NCBI GenBank assembly: GCA_951813525.2
Contig: CATOTJ020000003.1
Location: 682,001-746,000, forward strand
Source of the DNA: Thermohalobaculum sp951813525
GTDB taxonomy: Bacteria > Pseudomonadota > Alphaproteobacteria > Rhodobacterales > Rhodobacteraceae
DNA length: 64,000 nt
Direction: 5' to 3'
The notes below the pieces were generated by a model. It was given only the letters and a program-made list of their open reading frames with translations, made no database searches and was not told the DNA's origin. A program made the position numbers and the translations under genes. This document shows, in pieces, positions 53,590 through 62,688 of this stretch. The number at the start of each line of letters is the position of its first letter. Position 1 is the stretch's first letter.

Positions 53590-55854
53590 ATGATCGATCC
53601 ATCCGGCGTTATGACCCGCCTGCTGACCGGGCAAGGGCGTTTCACCGCCGACGAGGATCATGCCGGCGCCCTGCACATGGCGATCTTGCGCGCACCCGAG
53701 GCCCATGGCCGGATTGCGGTAATCGACACCCAAGCTGCCGAAAAGAACCCGGGCGTTCGCCTGGTTCTGACATCGCGCGATCTGATTGCCGCCGGGGTTG
53801 GCCGCCTGCGCGTGCGCACCATCGTGAAGGGCATTGACGGACCGATGTTCGAACCCCTTCGCCCGGTTCTCGCTGACGGCCGCGTCGTCCATATCGGCCA
53901 ACCGATTGCCGCGGTTTTCGCCGACAGCGCCGAAACCGCGGCCGATGCGGTCGAGGCGATCGATCTGGACATTGAACCGATGCCTGTCGTCGCTGACCCG
54001 GTGACTGCGCAGGAAAGCCCGGGCATATGGCCGGGCGCGCCCGAAAACCGGTGTTTTCGCTGGCAGGCAGGCGATGGCGAGGAAGTCGACCGGCTGTTTG
54101 CCCAGGCCGCGCACACGACCAGCCTGACCGTTGCCCATCCGCGTGTCGCCGTCTCGCCGGTTGAACCGCGGGCCTGCCTGGCCAGCTACAGCGACGATGC
54201 CGGATACACCCTGATCACGCCCAGTCAGAATGTCGTCGCGCTGCGCACGGCCTTTTCCGCCGTTCTTGGCATTGACCCGGATCGCCTGCGCGTGATTACC
54301 CGCGATGTCGGCGGAAGCTTCGCCGTCAAGATATGGCCGTATCCGGAACAGGCGCTGGCCCTTTTCGCCGCCCAGCGCCTGCGCACACCTGTCCGATGGG
54401 TACAGGAACGCGGCGAAACCTTCACAACCGACGCCGCCGGGCGCGGGCGCATCGATCAGGGCGAAATCGCATTGGATGCGCAGGGCCATATCCTGGCGGT
54501 GCGCATCAATGCGGTCGCCGATCTGGGCGCTTTTTGCAATCCTGCCGCCGCCACCACCGTCAGCGCGGGTGCTGTGCGCCCCTATCAGCAGGTCTATGAC
54601 ATCCCGGGTCAGCACTATTTCGTCACGGCCGTATTTACGAACACGGTGCCAACCGATGCCTATCGCGGCGCCGGAAAACCGGAATCGAATGGCACGCTGG
54701 AACGCTTAATCGACGCGGCGGCCCGTCAGATCGGAATGGAACCCTGGGCCCTGCGCAAACTGAACCTGATCGACCCGAATGCCATACCGTTTGCCACACC
54801 GATGGGCGAGACAATCGACGCAGGCGATTTTCCTGCTATCGCCGCCAAACTGGAAGATGCCGCGGATTGGCCCGGGCGCACGGCCCGGCAAGCGGACGCC
54901 AGATCCCGCGGTTTGCTGCACGGCGCGGCGGCGGGATTTTCGGTCCATGCCTCCGGCGGCTCGACCGAGGAACGCTCGCTGGTGCGGGCGATGGTGGATG
55001 GAACGGTTCTCGTGCGGTCGGGGTCGATGGATTCCGGCCAATCGCACCTGACCACGTTGGCCAGCGTCGCCGCAAAGGCGCTGGATCTGCCAATCGAGCA
55101 AATCCGCGTGGAACAAGGCGACAGCGCCTGGCTGGTCCGGGCCATGGGCGCAGGCGGCTCGAACCTCGCCGCGGTCGCGGGCAACACCGTGCACCGCACT
55201 GCCAAGGCCATGCTGGAAACGGCCAAAAGGACGGCAGGCGATCTTTTGGAGGCCGCGATCACGGATATCGACTATGCGGGCGGCAGGTTTCGGATTGCAG
55301 GCACCGACCGCAGCGTGATGCTGGGCGATGTCGCCCGGCATCTGGATGATCAGGGCGGGTGCGAGGCCGAACTCGACTTCGAGGGGATTCACACAACCTG
55401 GCCCCATGCCGGTTTTGCCTGCGAGGTTGAAATCGACCCTGAAACCGGCGCCGTTCACGTCACGCGCCTGGCCGGTATCTCGGATATCGGCGATGTCATT
55501 CACCCGGCCGCCGCCTTCGGGCAGATCACCGGGGGTTTCGCACACGGGTTGGGCGAAGCGCTGATGGAAGGAATGGTCTTCGATGACGACCGCCAGCCGC
55601 TGAACGGCTCGATGATGGACTATGCACTGCCGCGCGCCGCCGACGTGCCATTCATGGACCATTTCTGGTCGCCAACCGACAGCCCCAACACCATCATCAA
55701 CGCCAAAGGTGTCGGCGAAATGCCGACCATCGGCGCCGGTGCAGTTGTCCACAATGCGGTGATCGATGCGCTCTCCCGGCACGGCATCACGCATCTGGAC
55801 AAACCTCTGACCCCGCTCAAGATCTGGTCTGCACTGAGCGCACATTCGTCCTGA
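53590..55854 (+). CDS. Molybdenum hydroxylase large subunit (xanthine dehydrogenase/CoxL family)
   Basis: A 754-residue molybdopterin-binding subunit. VVHIGQPIAAVFADSAETAA is the substrate-side N-terminal domain; VTRDVGGSFAVK-type and AYRGAGKPES segments bind the cofactor; the catalytic Glu is in AKGVGEMPTIGAGA. The AYRGAG form separates it from CO dehydrogenase form I. The usual FAD and [2Fe-2S] partner genes are missing; the IS copy begins 18 bp after its stop, so partners could have been lost or moved. ATG 53590 is preceded by GAGG. Confidence 0.88.
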   Translation: MIDPSGVMTRLLTGQGRFTADEDHAGALHMAILRAPEAHGRIAVIDTQAAEKNPGVRLVLTSRDLIAAGVGRLRVRTIVKGIDGPMFEPLRPVLADGRVVHIGQPIAAVFADSAETAADAVEAIDLDIEPMPVVADPVTAQESPGIWPGAPENRCFRWQAGDGEEVDRLFAQAAHTTSLTVAHPRVAVSPVEPRACLASYSDDAGYTLITPSQNVVALRTAFSAVLGIDPDRLRVITRDVGGSFAVKIWPYPEQALALFAAQRLRTPVRWVQERGETFTTDAAGRGRIDQGEIALDAQGHILAVRINAVADLGAFCNPAAATTVSAGAVRPYQQVYDIPGQHYFVTAVFTNTVPTDAYRGAGKPESNGTLERLIDAAARQIGMEPWALRKLNLIDPNAIPFATPMGETIDAGDFPAIAAKLEDAADWPGRTARQADARSRGLLHGAAAGFSVHASGGSTEERSLVRAMVDGTVLVRSGSMDSGQSHLTTLASVAAKALDLPIEQIRVEQGDSAWLVRAMGAGGSNLAAVAGNTVHRTAKAMLETAKRTAGDLLEAAITDIDYAGGRFRIAGTDRSVMLGDVARHLDDQGGCEAELDFEGIHTTWPHAGFACEVEIDPETGAVHVTRLAGISDIGDVIHPAAAFGQITGGFAHGLGEALMEGMVFDDDRQPLNGSMMDYALPRAADVPFMDHFWSPTDSPNTIINAKGVGEMPTIGAGAVVHNAVIDALSRHGITHLDKPLTPLKIWSALSAHSS

Positions 55855-55872
55855 ATTCGGATCCGCCCACTA

Positions 55873-56714
55873 GGCGGCGTCTTCATTTAAGCGAGCCAGG
55901 CCATTGTGCATGCGAGGGATACGAAGGCTCGGAAGGACGATATAGTCTTTTCGCACCGTAGGGCTATGCGGCGGAAGCGTTTGATCCTATTGAAGAAACA
56001 TTCGACAAGGTGGCGTTCTTTGTAGAGCGACCAATCGATTGCCTTTTGTGCTGTTCGCGTCGGATTTTGCTTGATCTGCGCCTTTGCATCAAGTTCATCA
56101 ACGATGAAGGCCCGCAGGTAATCAGCATCATAAGCCGCATCTGCCATGACGTGCCCGACGCCCGAAAACCCCTCGATCAAGCCGCACGCCTGAGGGCAAT
56201 CACCCCACTGACCGGGCGTAATCGTGAAGCGGATCGGCAGGCCAAGCGCGTCGACTGCGGCGTGGATTTTCGTGGTCAGGCCGCCTTTGGAGCGTCCGAT
56301 TGCGTGAGTTTCAGCCCCCCTTTTGCGCCGCTGGCGTCTGCATGGGCCTTGCAAATGGTCGCATCGATAAGGACGTATTCGAAATCCGGATCAGCGCTTA
56401 ACGCTTTGAAAAGACTCTCCCAAATGCCCGCATGTGTCCACCGCCGGAACCGGCAATGTGCGGTCCGCCAGTTGCCCAGTTCAGGCGGAAGATCACGCCA
56501 GGGCGAGGCTGTACGAGCCAACCACAGGATTGCATCAAGGAAAAGCCTGTTGTCTGTCGCCGTGCGCCCTCGGTCGCCTTTTTTGCCGGGGACAAGCGGT
56601 TCAATCTGCGCCCATTGCGCGTCCGTCAGGGTTCGTCTGCTCAAGATCACCTCCGTTTTCGACCTTGAATCAAATCCCAACCAGTTTGGGAACCCCCTAA
56701 ATGAAGACGCCGCC
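55873..56714 (-). mobile_element. IS5-family (IS427 group) insertion sequence, copy 2 (inverted)
   Basis: 842 bp, same ends as copy 1 (GGCGGCGTCTTCATTTA at 55873, TAAATGAAGACGCCGCC at 56698-56714), flanked by TA on both sides in a CTAA context. Transposase runs on the minus strand, opposite to copy 1. All open frames on both strands match copy 1, implying very recent duplication or gene conversion. Confidence 0.95.
55887..56644 (-). CDS. IS5-family transposase (copy 2), orfA/orfB with -1 frameshift
   Basis: The mirror image of the gene at 39806-40563: TTG start at 56644, slippery A4G6 run at 56315-56324, DDE residues as in copy 1. No inactivating change was seen. Confidence 0.9.
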
Positions 56715-57433
56715 TAAGGCCTTAGGCCCGGTTCCCTCTTGGCCGCGGCCTGGCCCGTCACCCGCTCGCGGTGCAGGGTGTAGACACCGGTTGCAACAAT
56801 CAGCGCAGCGCCGAGCATCGTGATCGGCCCAGGCAGATCGCCAAACACCAAATATCCCAGGACCATCGCCCACAAGAGGTTGAGATAGCGAAATGGCGAC
56901 ACAAACCCGACCTCGCCGACCCGCATTGCCTGGACACCGGCATTATAGCCGACCAGAACAAAGGCCGCCGCCGCGATCAGCTTCAGCAGCACTTCGGTCC
57001 CGGGACGCACGATCAGCAAGACCCCGCACAATCCGATCAGGATCGCCAGATACCGGCGCCAGCCGACCTGATCGCCCAACAACAGGGCCGCGGCCAGCGT
57101 AACCACCAGACCGACGCATTGCAGGATCGCGACCGCGTTGGCGATCGGCATATTGAACAGCGCCGTCAGGAAGAAACAGGTGCCCAGAACCTCGCCCAAC
57201 ACGCGCCAGCTCATCCAAACCCGCTCCTTGGGCGTCGGGCGATAGCGCAGCGCCCCTGCTCGCCAGGCGATCAGCAGGATCAAAGCTGTCGCGAACAGGC
57301 CGCGGACCAGCACGACCTGAAACAATGACAGTTCATCCGAAACCGATTTGGTCAGCGTGTCATTGACGACAAAGCCCAGCATCGACGCCGACATCCAGAG
57401 CGCGCCTTGAATGTTCGGCGACAATCCGTTCAC
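56714..57433 (-). CDS. EamA/DMT-family transporter, shortened
   Basis: A 239-residue inner-membrane protein of the drug/metabolite transporter superfamily. The first EamA half is complete (WMSASMLGFVVNDTLTK ... IAILIGLCGVLLIVRPG). The second half passes directly from AAAFVLVGYNAG to VQAMRVGEVGFVSPFRY, so about 50 residues and two to three membrane segments usual for the family are absent, without loss of frame. The TAG stop shares its last base with the IS. It starts 10 bp after the amidase stop and may export an amide-pathway product, if functional. Confidence 0.8.
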   Translation of the reverse strand: MNGLSPNIQGALWMSASMLGFVVNDTLTKSVSDELSLFQVVLVRGLFATALILLIAWRAGALRYRPTPKERVWMSWRVLGEVLGTCFFLTALFNMPIANAVAILQCVGLVVTLAAALLLGDQVGWRRYLAILIGLCGVLLIVRPGTEVLLKLIAAAAFVLVGYNAGVQAMRVGEVGFVSPFRYLNLLWAMVLGYLVFGDLPGPITMLGAALIVATGVYTLHRERVTGQAAAKREPGLRP

Positions 57434-57443
57434 TGGTGGTCCG

Positions 57444-58838
57444 TCATGTGGGTGAAACCGGCTCGACCACAGGGCTCGCCGCCTCGATCACGGCGCCGGC
57501 GGACAACAGAATGTCTTCGCGATACCTGCCGCCAATCAGTTGAACACCGACTGGTGCGTCGCCTGCCTGACCGGTCGTAACCGTCAACCCGGGCAACCCC
57601 ATGAACGGCAAGCCGATCTGGATAATCTGCGCCTCGAAACAGCGCCGGAACGCCTCGTCGCTCTCGACATCCAGATTGTTGGCAAACGGCAGCTCGGCGG
57701 ACACGGGGCACAAAAGGACAGGATAATCGTCCAGAAACACCATCCACTCCCGCACCAGGGTCGCCCGGCGTTGCACCGTGTCCAGCAACTCGTTGATATC
57801 CGGCGCATCAACCACTTCGCACAGCATCCTGTAGACATGGTTGGCGTCGGGGTCATCCTCCTGTTCGACCATCTGGCCACCGCCGCGGCGCATCTCGGCC
57901 ATCCACAGCAGAATATCCAACCGCGCAGGCTCGCGGATCGGCGGCATCGGGGTTTCGACCACTTCCCATCCATCGGCAGTCAGGGCGGCCGCAGCGTCAC
58001 GCAAGGCAGCCTCGACCTCTGGCACGGTCTCCAATCCTTCGGGATTCACGCACAAAGCTGCCCGGCGCGGATAGGGGCCCAGATCATGGGGTACCGGCAC
58101 CCACCAGGGATCGCGCGGATCGCGCGCCGCCATCGCCTGCAGCCCCAACCGCACATCGGCAATTGTTCGGGCCAGCGGGCCGGAAACGGCCATGATCTGT
58201 GCGCCCAGCAAGCGGGCCGGGCCGGAAAAATTCGCCGCAGGGATACGGCCCAAGGTCGGACGCAGCCCATGCACGCCGCAGGCATAGGCGGGGTAGCGCA
58301 CCGATCCCGCGATGTCTGTTCCATGGCCGATTGCCCCTATCCCGGCAGCAACCGCAGCCCCGGCCCCGCCGCTGGACCCGCCCGGCGTCAGAGCTGAATT
58401 GCGCGGGTTTAGAGTTTGTCCATGCAACTGATTTCGACAAAACCAGCGCAGCGAAAACGCCGGCGTATTGGTGCGCCCGACGATCACAGCACCGGCCTTG
58501 CGAAGATTTGCGACGACCGGGTTGTCCAGCTCCGCGATCAGATCCTCTTGAATGCGCACGCCGTTTGTTGTCGCCCAACCGGCCTGATCGACATTCACTT
58601 TGACGGTCACCGGCACCCCAGCCAACGGCCCGGGGTCCAGCCCATCGGCCAATTGGCGATCGATTTCGTCGGCCGCGGCCAGCGCTTCCTCATCCGTCGC
58701 CTGCACGACGGCATTAATCGCCGGGTTCACCGCAGCCATGCGGGCCAACGCATCTTCAGCCACTTCGCGGGCGCTTGCAGTACGTTCGCGCACCGTTGCG
58801 GCGATCTCGGCGGCAGAGAGTTTCCATATCGCAGACAT
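57444..58838 (-). CDS. Amidase (amidase-signature family)
   Basis: A 464-residue hydrolase with the Ser-cisSer-Lys triad: Lys in GVPVTVKVNVDQ, Ser in TPGGSSGGAGAAVAAG, and Ser in GHGTDIAGSVRYPAYACG. It hydrolyses an amide to acid and ammonia; it is too short and differently flanked to be GatA. ATG 58838 follows GGGGAGG. The EamA gene follows on the same strand. Confidence 0.92.
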   Translation of the reverse strand: MSAIWKLSAAEIAATVRERTASAREVAEDALARMAAVNPAINAVVQATDEEALAAADEIDRQLADGLDPGPLAGVPVTVKVNVDQAGWATTNGVRIQEDLIAELDNPVVANLRKAGAVIVGRTNTPAFSLRWFCRNQLHGQTLNPRNSALTPGGSSGGAGAAVAAGIGAIGHGTDIAGSVRYPAYACGVHGLRPTLGRIPAANFSGPARLLGAQIMAVSGPLARTIADVRLGLQAMAARDPRDPWWVPVPHDLGPYPRRAALCVNPEGLETVPEVEAALRDAAAALTADGWEVVETPMPPIREPARLDILLWMAEMRRGGGQMVEQEDDPDANHVYRMLCEVVDAPDINELLDTVQRRATLVREWMVFLDDYPVLLCPVSAELPFANNLDVESDEAFRRCFEAQIIQIGLPFMGLPGLTVTTGQAGDAPVGVQLIGGRYREDILLSAGAVIEAASPVVEPVSPT

Positions 58839-59009
58839 CAAAGCCTCCCCATTTTACGTTGGCGAACCTGATCACGCCCGCCCTACCGGCTGCAAGCGGA
58901 AAGCCCGGCGCCCCAGCCACCTATCAAACTGGTAAAACCAGCCCCGATTGACCGGCACCCTGCAGACGGCGACAATCATTGGCGACATATCAATTCCAGG
59001 AGACCCGAA

Positions 59010-60383
59010 TTGACGGCCAGAATACTGCGCGAACTCGGCAACGATCTGACCCAAAGCGTCGGCTGGACCGGTGCCGACTGGGATCAGGCCGAGTTTGATG
59101 AAACATCGGAACCTCTGGCCACGCCGATGCCCATCGGACAAGTCGCCAGCATCGCTCTCGGCGCTGTCGGGATCGCAGGCAATGCGATCGCCGAACAGCG
59201 CGGCGCGCCGCAGGGCTGGGTCAGAACCGGCGCACGGGCCGCTGGTCTGGCCATGTGCGCCAACGATTACCTTCGGGTCGACGGATCAGCCCCGATAAGC
59301 TGGCCCGAGCTGACGCGCTTTTATCGGGCGGCGGATGGCTGGGTTTTCCTGCATGGCGGTTTCGCCCCGCACACCGCCAGACTGATCGCCGCCCTCGACG
59401 CTCCTGCCGACCGCGAGGGATTGTCCGCGCGCCTCGCTGAAATGACGGCGCAGGAAATTGAAGACACCTGCATCGCTGCCAATACGTGCGGACGGCGCCT
59501 GCGAACACCTGCCGAGTGGGCCTCTCATCCCGCCGCGCATGCGATCGCCGTGCAACCGGTTCTGTCGATCAGCGCCCTTGCGCCGGGCGCCGCGCACCCA
59601 TGGCGTCAGGCGTCTTTGCCGTTGCAGGGCGTGCGCGTTCTCGACTTGTCCCGTGTGCTGGCCGGGCCGACGATCGGCCGAACACTGGTCGAACACGGCG
59701 CCGATGTTCTGCGCATCGCAGCGCCAAAAATACCCAGTATCGAGCCACTGGTCATCGACACCGGATATGGCAAGCGGTCTGCCTTTGTCGATCTGGACAC
59801 TGGCGAAGGCCGGGCAGCGTTCGACACCCTCCTAAGCAGCGCCGATGTGGTGATCGACGGCTACCGTCCGGGCGCTCTGGCGCGCCATGGACTTGCTGCG
59901 CACGATCTGGCCGAACAGCGCCCTGGCCTTGTCTATCTGACCCTTTCGGGCTTCGGCGAAACCGGGCCTTGGGCGGGATCTCGCGGCTATGACAGTCTGG
60001 TGCAGGCGGCTGTCGGATTATCGGGCGGCGAGCCGCCCAAACGCCTGCCCTGCCAACCGCTGGACTATCTTGCCGGGTATCTCGGTGCATTTGCCATCAT
60101 GCGCGCCCTGATGGTCCGGGCAGAAAGCGGCGCGGGCGCCCATATCGACCTGTCGCTGGCGGGAATGGCCCTCTGGCTGCGCACCATGTCGAACCGGATT
60201 GGACCCGTGGGCATGCCCGAGGACCGCAATCCCGGGTTCGATGAAATCGCCAACGAACTGATATCGCTGACGACGCCGTTCGGGCGGGTCACAACCTTGC
60301 GCCCGGCGCTGGACGTCGCGTGGCGTCCTCGGCAATGGGCGTCGCCGCACCCACTTGGCACGCATCCACCGGTCTGGACCTGA
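59010..60383 (+). CDS. Class III CoA transferase with rearranged domain order
   Basis: A 457-residue CaiB/BaiF-related protein from a TTG (59010) with CAGGAGA upstream. The normal N-terminal core starts only at about residue 205 (LPLQGVRVLDLSRVLAGPTI), with YRPGALARHGL and the catalytic Asp in SRGYDSLVQAAVGL. The first 200 residues carry sequence that usually lies at the C-terminus (GWVFLHGGFAPHTARLIAAL; RTPAEWASHP). It is divergent from the amidase operon and may act on the acid the amidase releases; that link is inference. Confidence 0.82.
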   Translation: MTARILRELGNDLTQSVGWTGADWDQAEFDETSEPLATPMPIGQVASIALGAVGIAGNAIAEQRGAPQGWVRTGARAAGLAMCANDYLRVDGSAPISWPELTRFYRAADGWVFLHGGFAPHTARLIAALDAPADREGLSARLAEMTAQEIEDTCIAANTCGRRLRTPAEWASHPAAHAIAVQPVLSISALAPGAAHPWRQASLPLQGVRVLDLSRVLAGPTIGRTLVEHGADVLRIAAPKIPSIEPLVIDTGYGKRSAFVDLDTGEGRAAFDTLLSSADVVIDGYRPGALARHGLAAHDLAEQRPGLVYLTLSGFGETGPWAGSRGYDSLVQAAVGLSGGEPPKRLPCQPLDYLAGYLGAFAIMRALMVRAESGAGAHIDLSLAGMALWLRTMSNRIGPVGMPEDRNPGFDEIANELISLTTPFGRVTTLRPALDVAWRPRQWASPHPLGTHPPVWT

Positions 60384-60428
60384 CGGCAAACCGTGAAACC
60401 GCCCCGTGCGCCTCTGCCCCTGCCCGAT

Positions 60429-61748
60429 TTAGCAGTCCAACGTGTGGTCACGCTCCCAATCCGTCATGTGGCGCGTGTAATCGTTCCACTCGGCGTTTTT
60501 CAGCTTCAGGAACGCATCGGCTGCCGGTCCCAATGCCGCTTTCAGCACTTTGTTCCGGTCCAATTCGCGCAGCGCATCCAAAAGGTTCAACGGCAATTTC
60601 TTGGCGCCGCGGACCTTGTGACCTTCGGCATACATATCGATGTCCAGCCGTTTGCCGGGGCCCAGCTTGCGCTCCATGCCATCCATTCCGGCGGCCAGCA
60701 CGGCTGCCGGATAAAGATACGGGTTCGCGGCACCATCGGCCAGGCGCAGCTCGAACCGGCCGGGATCGGGGATCCTGATCATGTGGGTGCGGTTGTTGCC
60801 GCCATAGGTCAGCGTGTTCGGGCTCCACGTTGCACCCGAGGTCGTGCGCGGCGCATTGATCCGCTTATAGCTGTTGACGGTCGGGTTCGATATCGCAGTC
60901 AGCGCGGTGCCATGCGCCATCAAACCGCCCATGAAGTTATAGCCCAATGCCGACACGCCAAGCTCGCCCTTTTTGTCGGCAAACAGGTTCTTCTGCTTCC
61001 CGCGCGCAACGCCCCCGGTCCCCCAGATCGAAACATGGGCATGACACCCGTTTCCGGTCAGGTGGTTGAACGGTTTGGGCATAAAGGTCGCGCGCAACCC
61101 ATGCTTCTCGGCAATCGATTTGACCATATATTTGAAGAACGCATGCCGGTCCGCCGTGACCGGAGCATCCGCATAGTCCCAGTTCATCTCGAACTGGCCG
61201 TTCGCATCTTCGTGGTCGTTCTGATACGGGCCCCAACCCAGCGCTTGCAACGCATCGCAGATTTCGCTGATCACATCATAACGACGCATCAATGCGCTGA
61301 CGTCATAGCAGGGCTTTTCCTGCGTATCGCGCTCGTCCGCCAAGGCGGTGCCATCGGGCGCGACCAGGAAGTACTCGCACTCGACCCCATGCTTCATGGA
61401 CCAACCCTTGGCCTCGGCAGCCTTTGTGATCCGCTTCAATGTATTGCGCGGACCCTGATCGACCTCCTCGCCGTTCATCCAAAGATCGGCGGCGACCCAT
61501 GCGACTTCGGGCTTCCAAGGCAATTGGATCATGCTGTCAGGATCGGGCACCGCGAACATGTCGGCATGCGCCGGCGTCATGTCCAACCAGGCCGCAAAGC
61601 CCGCAAACCCGGCCCCGTCCTTGGCCATGTCCTTGATCGCGCTGGCCGGCACCAGCTTGGCGCGCATCACCCCGAACAGATCCGTGAACGAGATCAGGAA
61701 ATAGTTGATCCCGCGGGCTTTCGCCTCTTTTGCCAGATCGATTGCCAT
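60429..61748 (-). CDS. glnT: Type III glutamine synthetase-like protein
   Basis: A 439-residue glutamine synthetase-fold ligase. HGVECEYFLVAPDG and DHEDANGQFEMNW carry metal-binding glutamates; MPKPFNHLTGNGCHAHVS is the ATP/metal region; NPTVNSYKRINAPRTTSGAT and RIPDPGRFELRL are substrate-side. The GlnT group includes true glutamine synthetases and glutamylamide synthetases such as gamma-glutamylmethylamide synthetase. ATG 61748 follows GGGAGA. A glxD-like gene 1 kb upstream on the same strand fits methylamine or glutamate-derivative metabolism. Confidence 0.9.
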   Translation of the reverse strand: MAIDLAKEAKARGINYFLISFTDLFGVMRAKLVPASAIKDMAKDGAGFAGFAAWLDMTPAHADMFAVPDPDSMIQLPWKPEVAWVAADLWMNGEEVDQGPRNTLKRITKAAEAKGWSMKHGVECEYFLVAPDGTALADERDTQEKPCYDVSALMRRYDVISEICDALQALGWGPYQNDHEDANGQFEMNWDYADAPVTADRHAFFKYMVKSIAEKHGLRATFMPKPFNHLTGNGCHAHVSIWGTGGVARGKQKNLFADKKGELGVSALGYNFMGGLMAHGTALTAISNPTVNSYKRINAPRTTSGATWSPNTLTYGGNNRTHMIRIPDPGRFELRLADGAANPYLYPAAVLAAGMDGMERKLGPGKRLDIDMYAEGHKVRGAKKLPLNLLDALRELDRNKVLKAALGPAADAFLKLKNAEWNDYTRHMTDWERDHTLDC

Positions 61749-62023
61749 GTAGTTTCTCCCTTGAATTTCTTGGCGCCATGGGAGGGGAAGGGAATGCACG
61801 CGTCAAGTGTCCAGCGGGAAAGGCGATGCCCGATTTCAAAAACCGTCTCGAAGACGCAAACTACCGTTCTGTTCGCCCGGCCCGGGCTCAAGGCGCTTTG
61901 GCGCTGCCAGGCCGCGCCTCCCCGCAATCAGGCTCCGCCCCGCCACCGCGCGTTCCCGTCGGCTCTCTACTGGCAGGCATTCGTCTGCGTCAGGGTCAAC
62001 AGCGACGATCCGCGGCTTTGGCA

Positions 62024-62278
62024 TTATCCAGCCGTCGGCTTCTCGCCCAATTTATGGATCTCGAACTCGACCAGATCGGCCCAGTACGGCATCCAGGCTT
62101 CGAAGGTTGCGTAATCCTCGGTCTCCATCGTCTGAAAACAGCGCGATCCGTCGGCGGCCAGCCAGCTTTCGATGAAGTACAGCCCATCCGGCAACCCGCG
62201 CCCCTTGGTGTGCAACCGCTCATAGATCGCGTCCAGCGCGCCCGGCTTGAAGGTTTCGATCACCATATAGCGTGTCAC
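62024..62278 (-). CDS. DUF3303-like small protein
   Basis: An 84-residue protein, start GTG 62278 or ATG 62266. YMVIETFKPGALDAIYERLH, GLYFIESWLAADGSRCFQTM and TFEAWMPYWADLVEFEI match the dimeric ferredoxin-like DUF3303 pattern. It begins 4 bp after the RidA-family stop. Function unknown. The 275 bp between it and glnT hold nothing I can identify. Confidence 0.72.
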   Translation of the reverse strand: MTRYMVIETFKPGALDAIYERLHTKGRGLPDGLYFIESWLAADGSRCFQTMETEDYATFEAWMPYWADLVEFEIHKLGEKPTAG

Positions 62279-62282
62279 GCGC

Positions 62283-62672
62283 TCAACCCCGCGCCGCCAT
62301 GGCTTCAACCTCGATCAGCATTTCAGGCGCTGCCAGACCCGAGATGACTAATAATGTCGACGGCGGCATGGCATCGGGGCCCAACACCGCAGCGCGGGCC
62401 ACCCGCATTTCGCCCAGATGAGCGCGGTCCACGATGTAAATCGTCAACTTGACCAGGTCCGAGGTTTTGAAACTGTTGGCTTCCAAGCAGGTCACGACAT
62501 TGCGAAACGCCTGCTCGGCCTGCGCCGCGAAACCCTCGGCTATGTTGCCATCTGCGTCTGCGCCGACCTGACCTGCCACCGACAGCAATTGCTGCCGGGC
62601 ATCGATGACCGCGCAGTGATGATACGAACCGAAGGGCGCATGAACACCATCGGGATTGTTGACCTTCGCCAT
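62283..62672 (-). CDS. RidA/YjgF-family enamine/imine deaminase
   Basis: A 129-residue trimeric-type protein. LLSVAGQVGADADGNIAEGF, ATCLE-like NVVTCLEANSF, KLTIYIVDRAHL and PPSTLLVISGLAAPEMLIEVEA are family landmarks. The Arg that binds carboxylate in canonical RidA lies in a region reading MPPSTLL here, so it may belong to another Rid subgroup. It sits 16 bp after the glutamate synthase-like gene and could clear reactive imines made there. Confidence 0.88.
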   Translation of the reverse strand: MAKVNNPDGVHAPFGSYHHCAVIDARQQLLSVAGQVGADADGNIAEGFAAQAEQAFRNVVTCLEANSFKTSDLVKLTIYIVDRAHLGEMRVARAAVLGPDAMPPSTLLVISGLAAPEMLIEVEAMAARG

Positions 62673-62688
62673 TGTAAATCCTTTCGTT

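Noticed and set aside
52570..54615. A 681-codon minus-strand frame that would extend the glycosyltransferase N-terminally
   Set aside because: The extra 415 residues are antisense to the molybdenum hydroxylase gene; the glycosyltransferase motif begins right after the ATG at 53370.
60393..62114. A 573-codon plus-strand frame over glnT
   Set aside because: It lies antisense to a well-supported glutamine synthetase gene and shows no family features.
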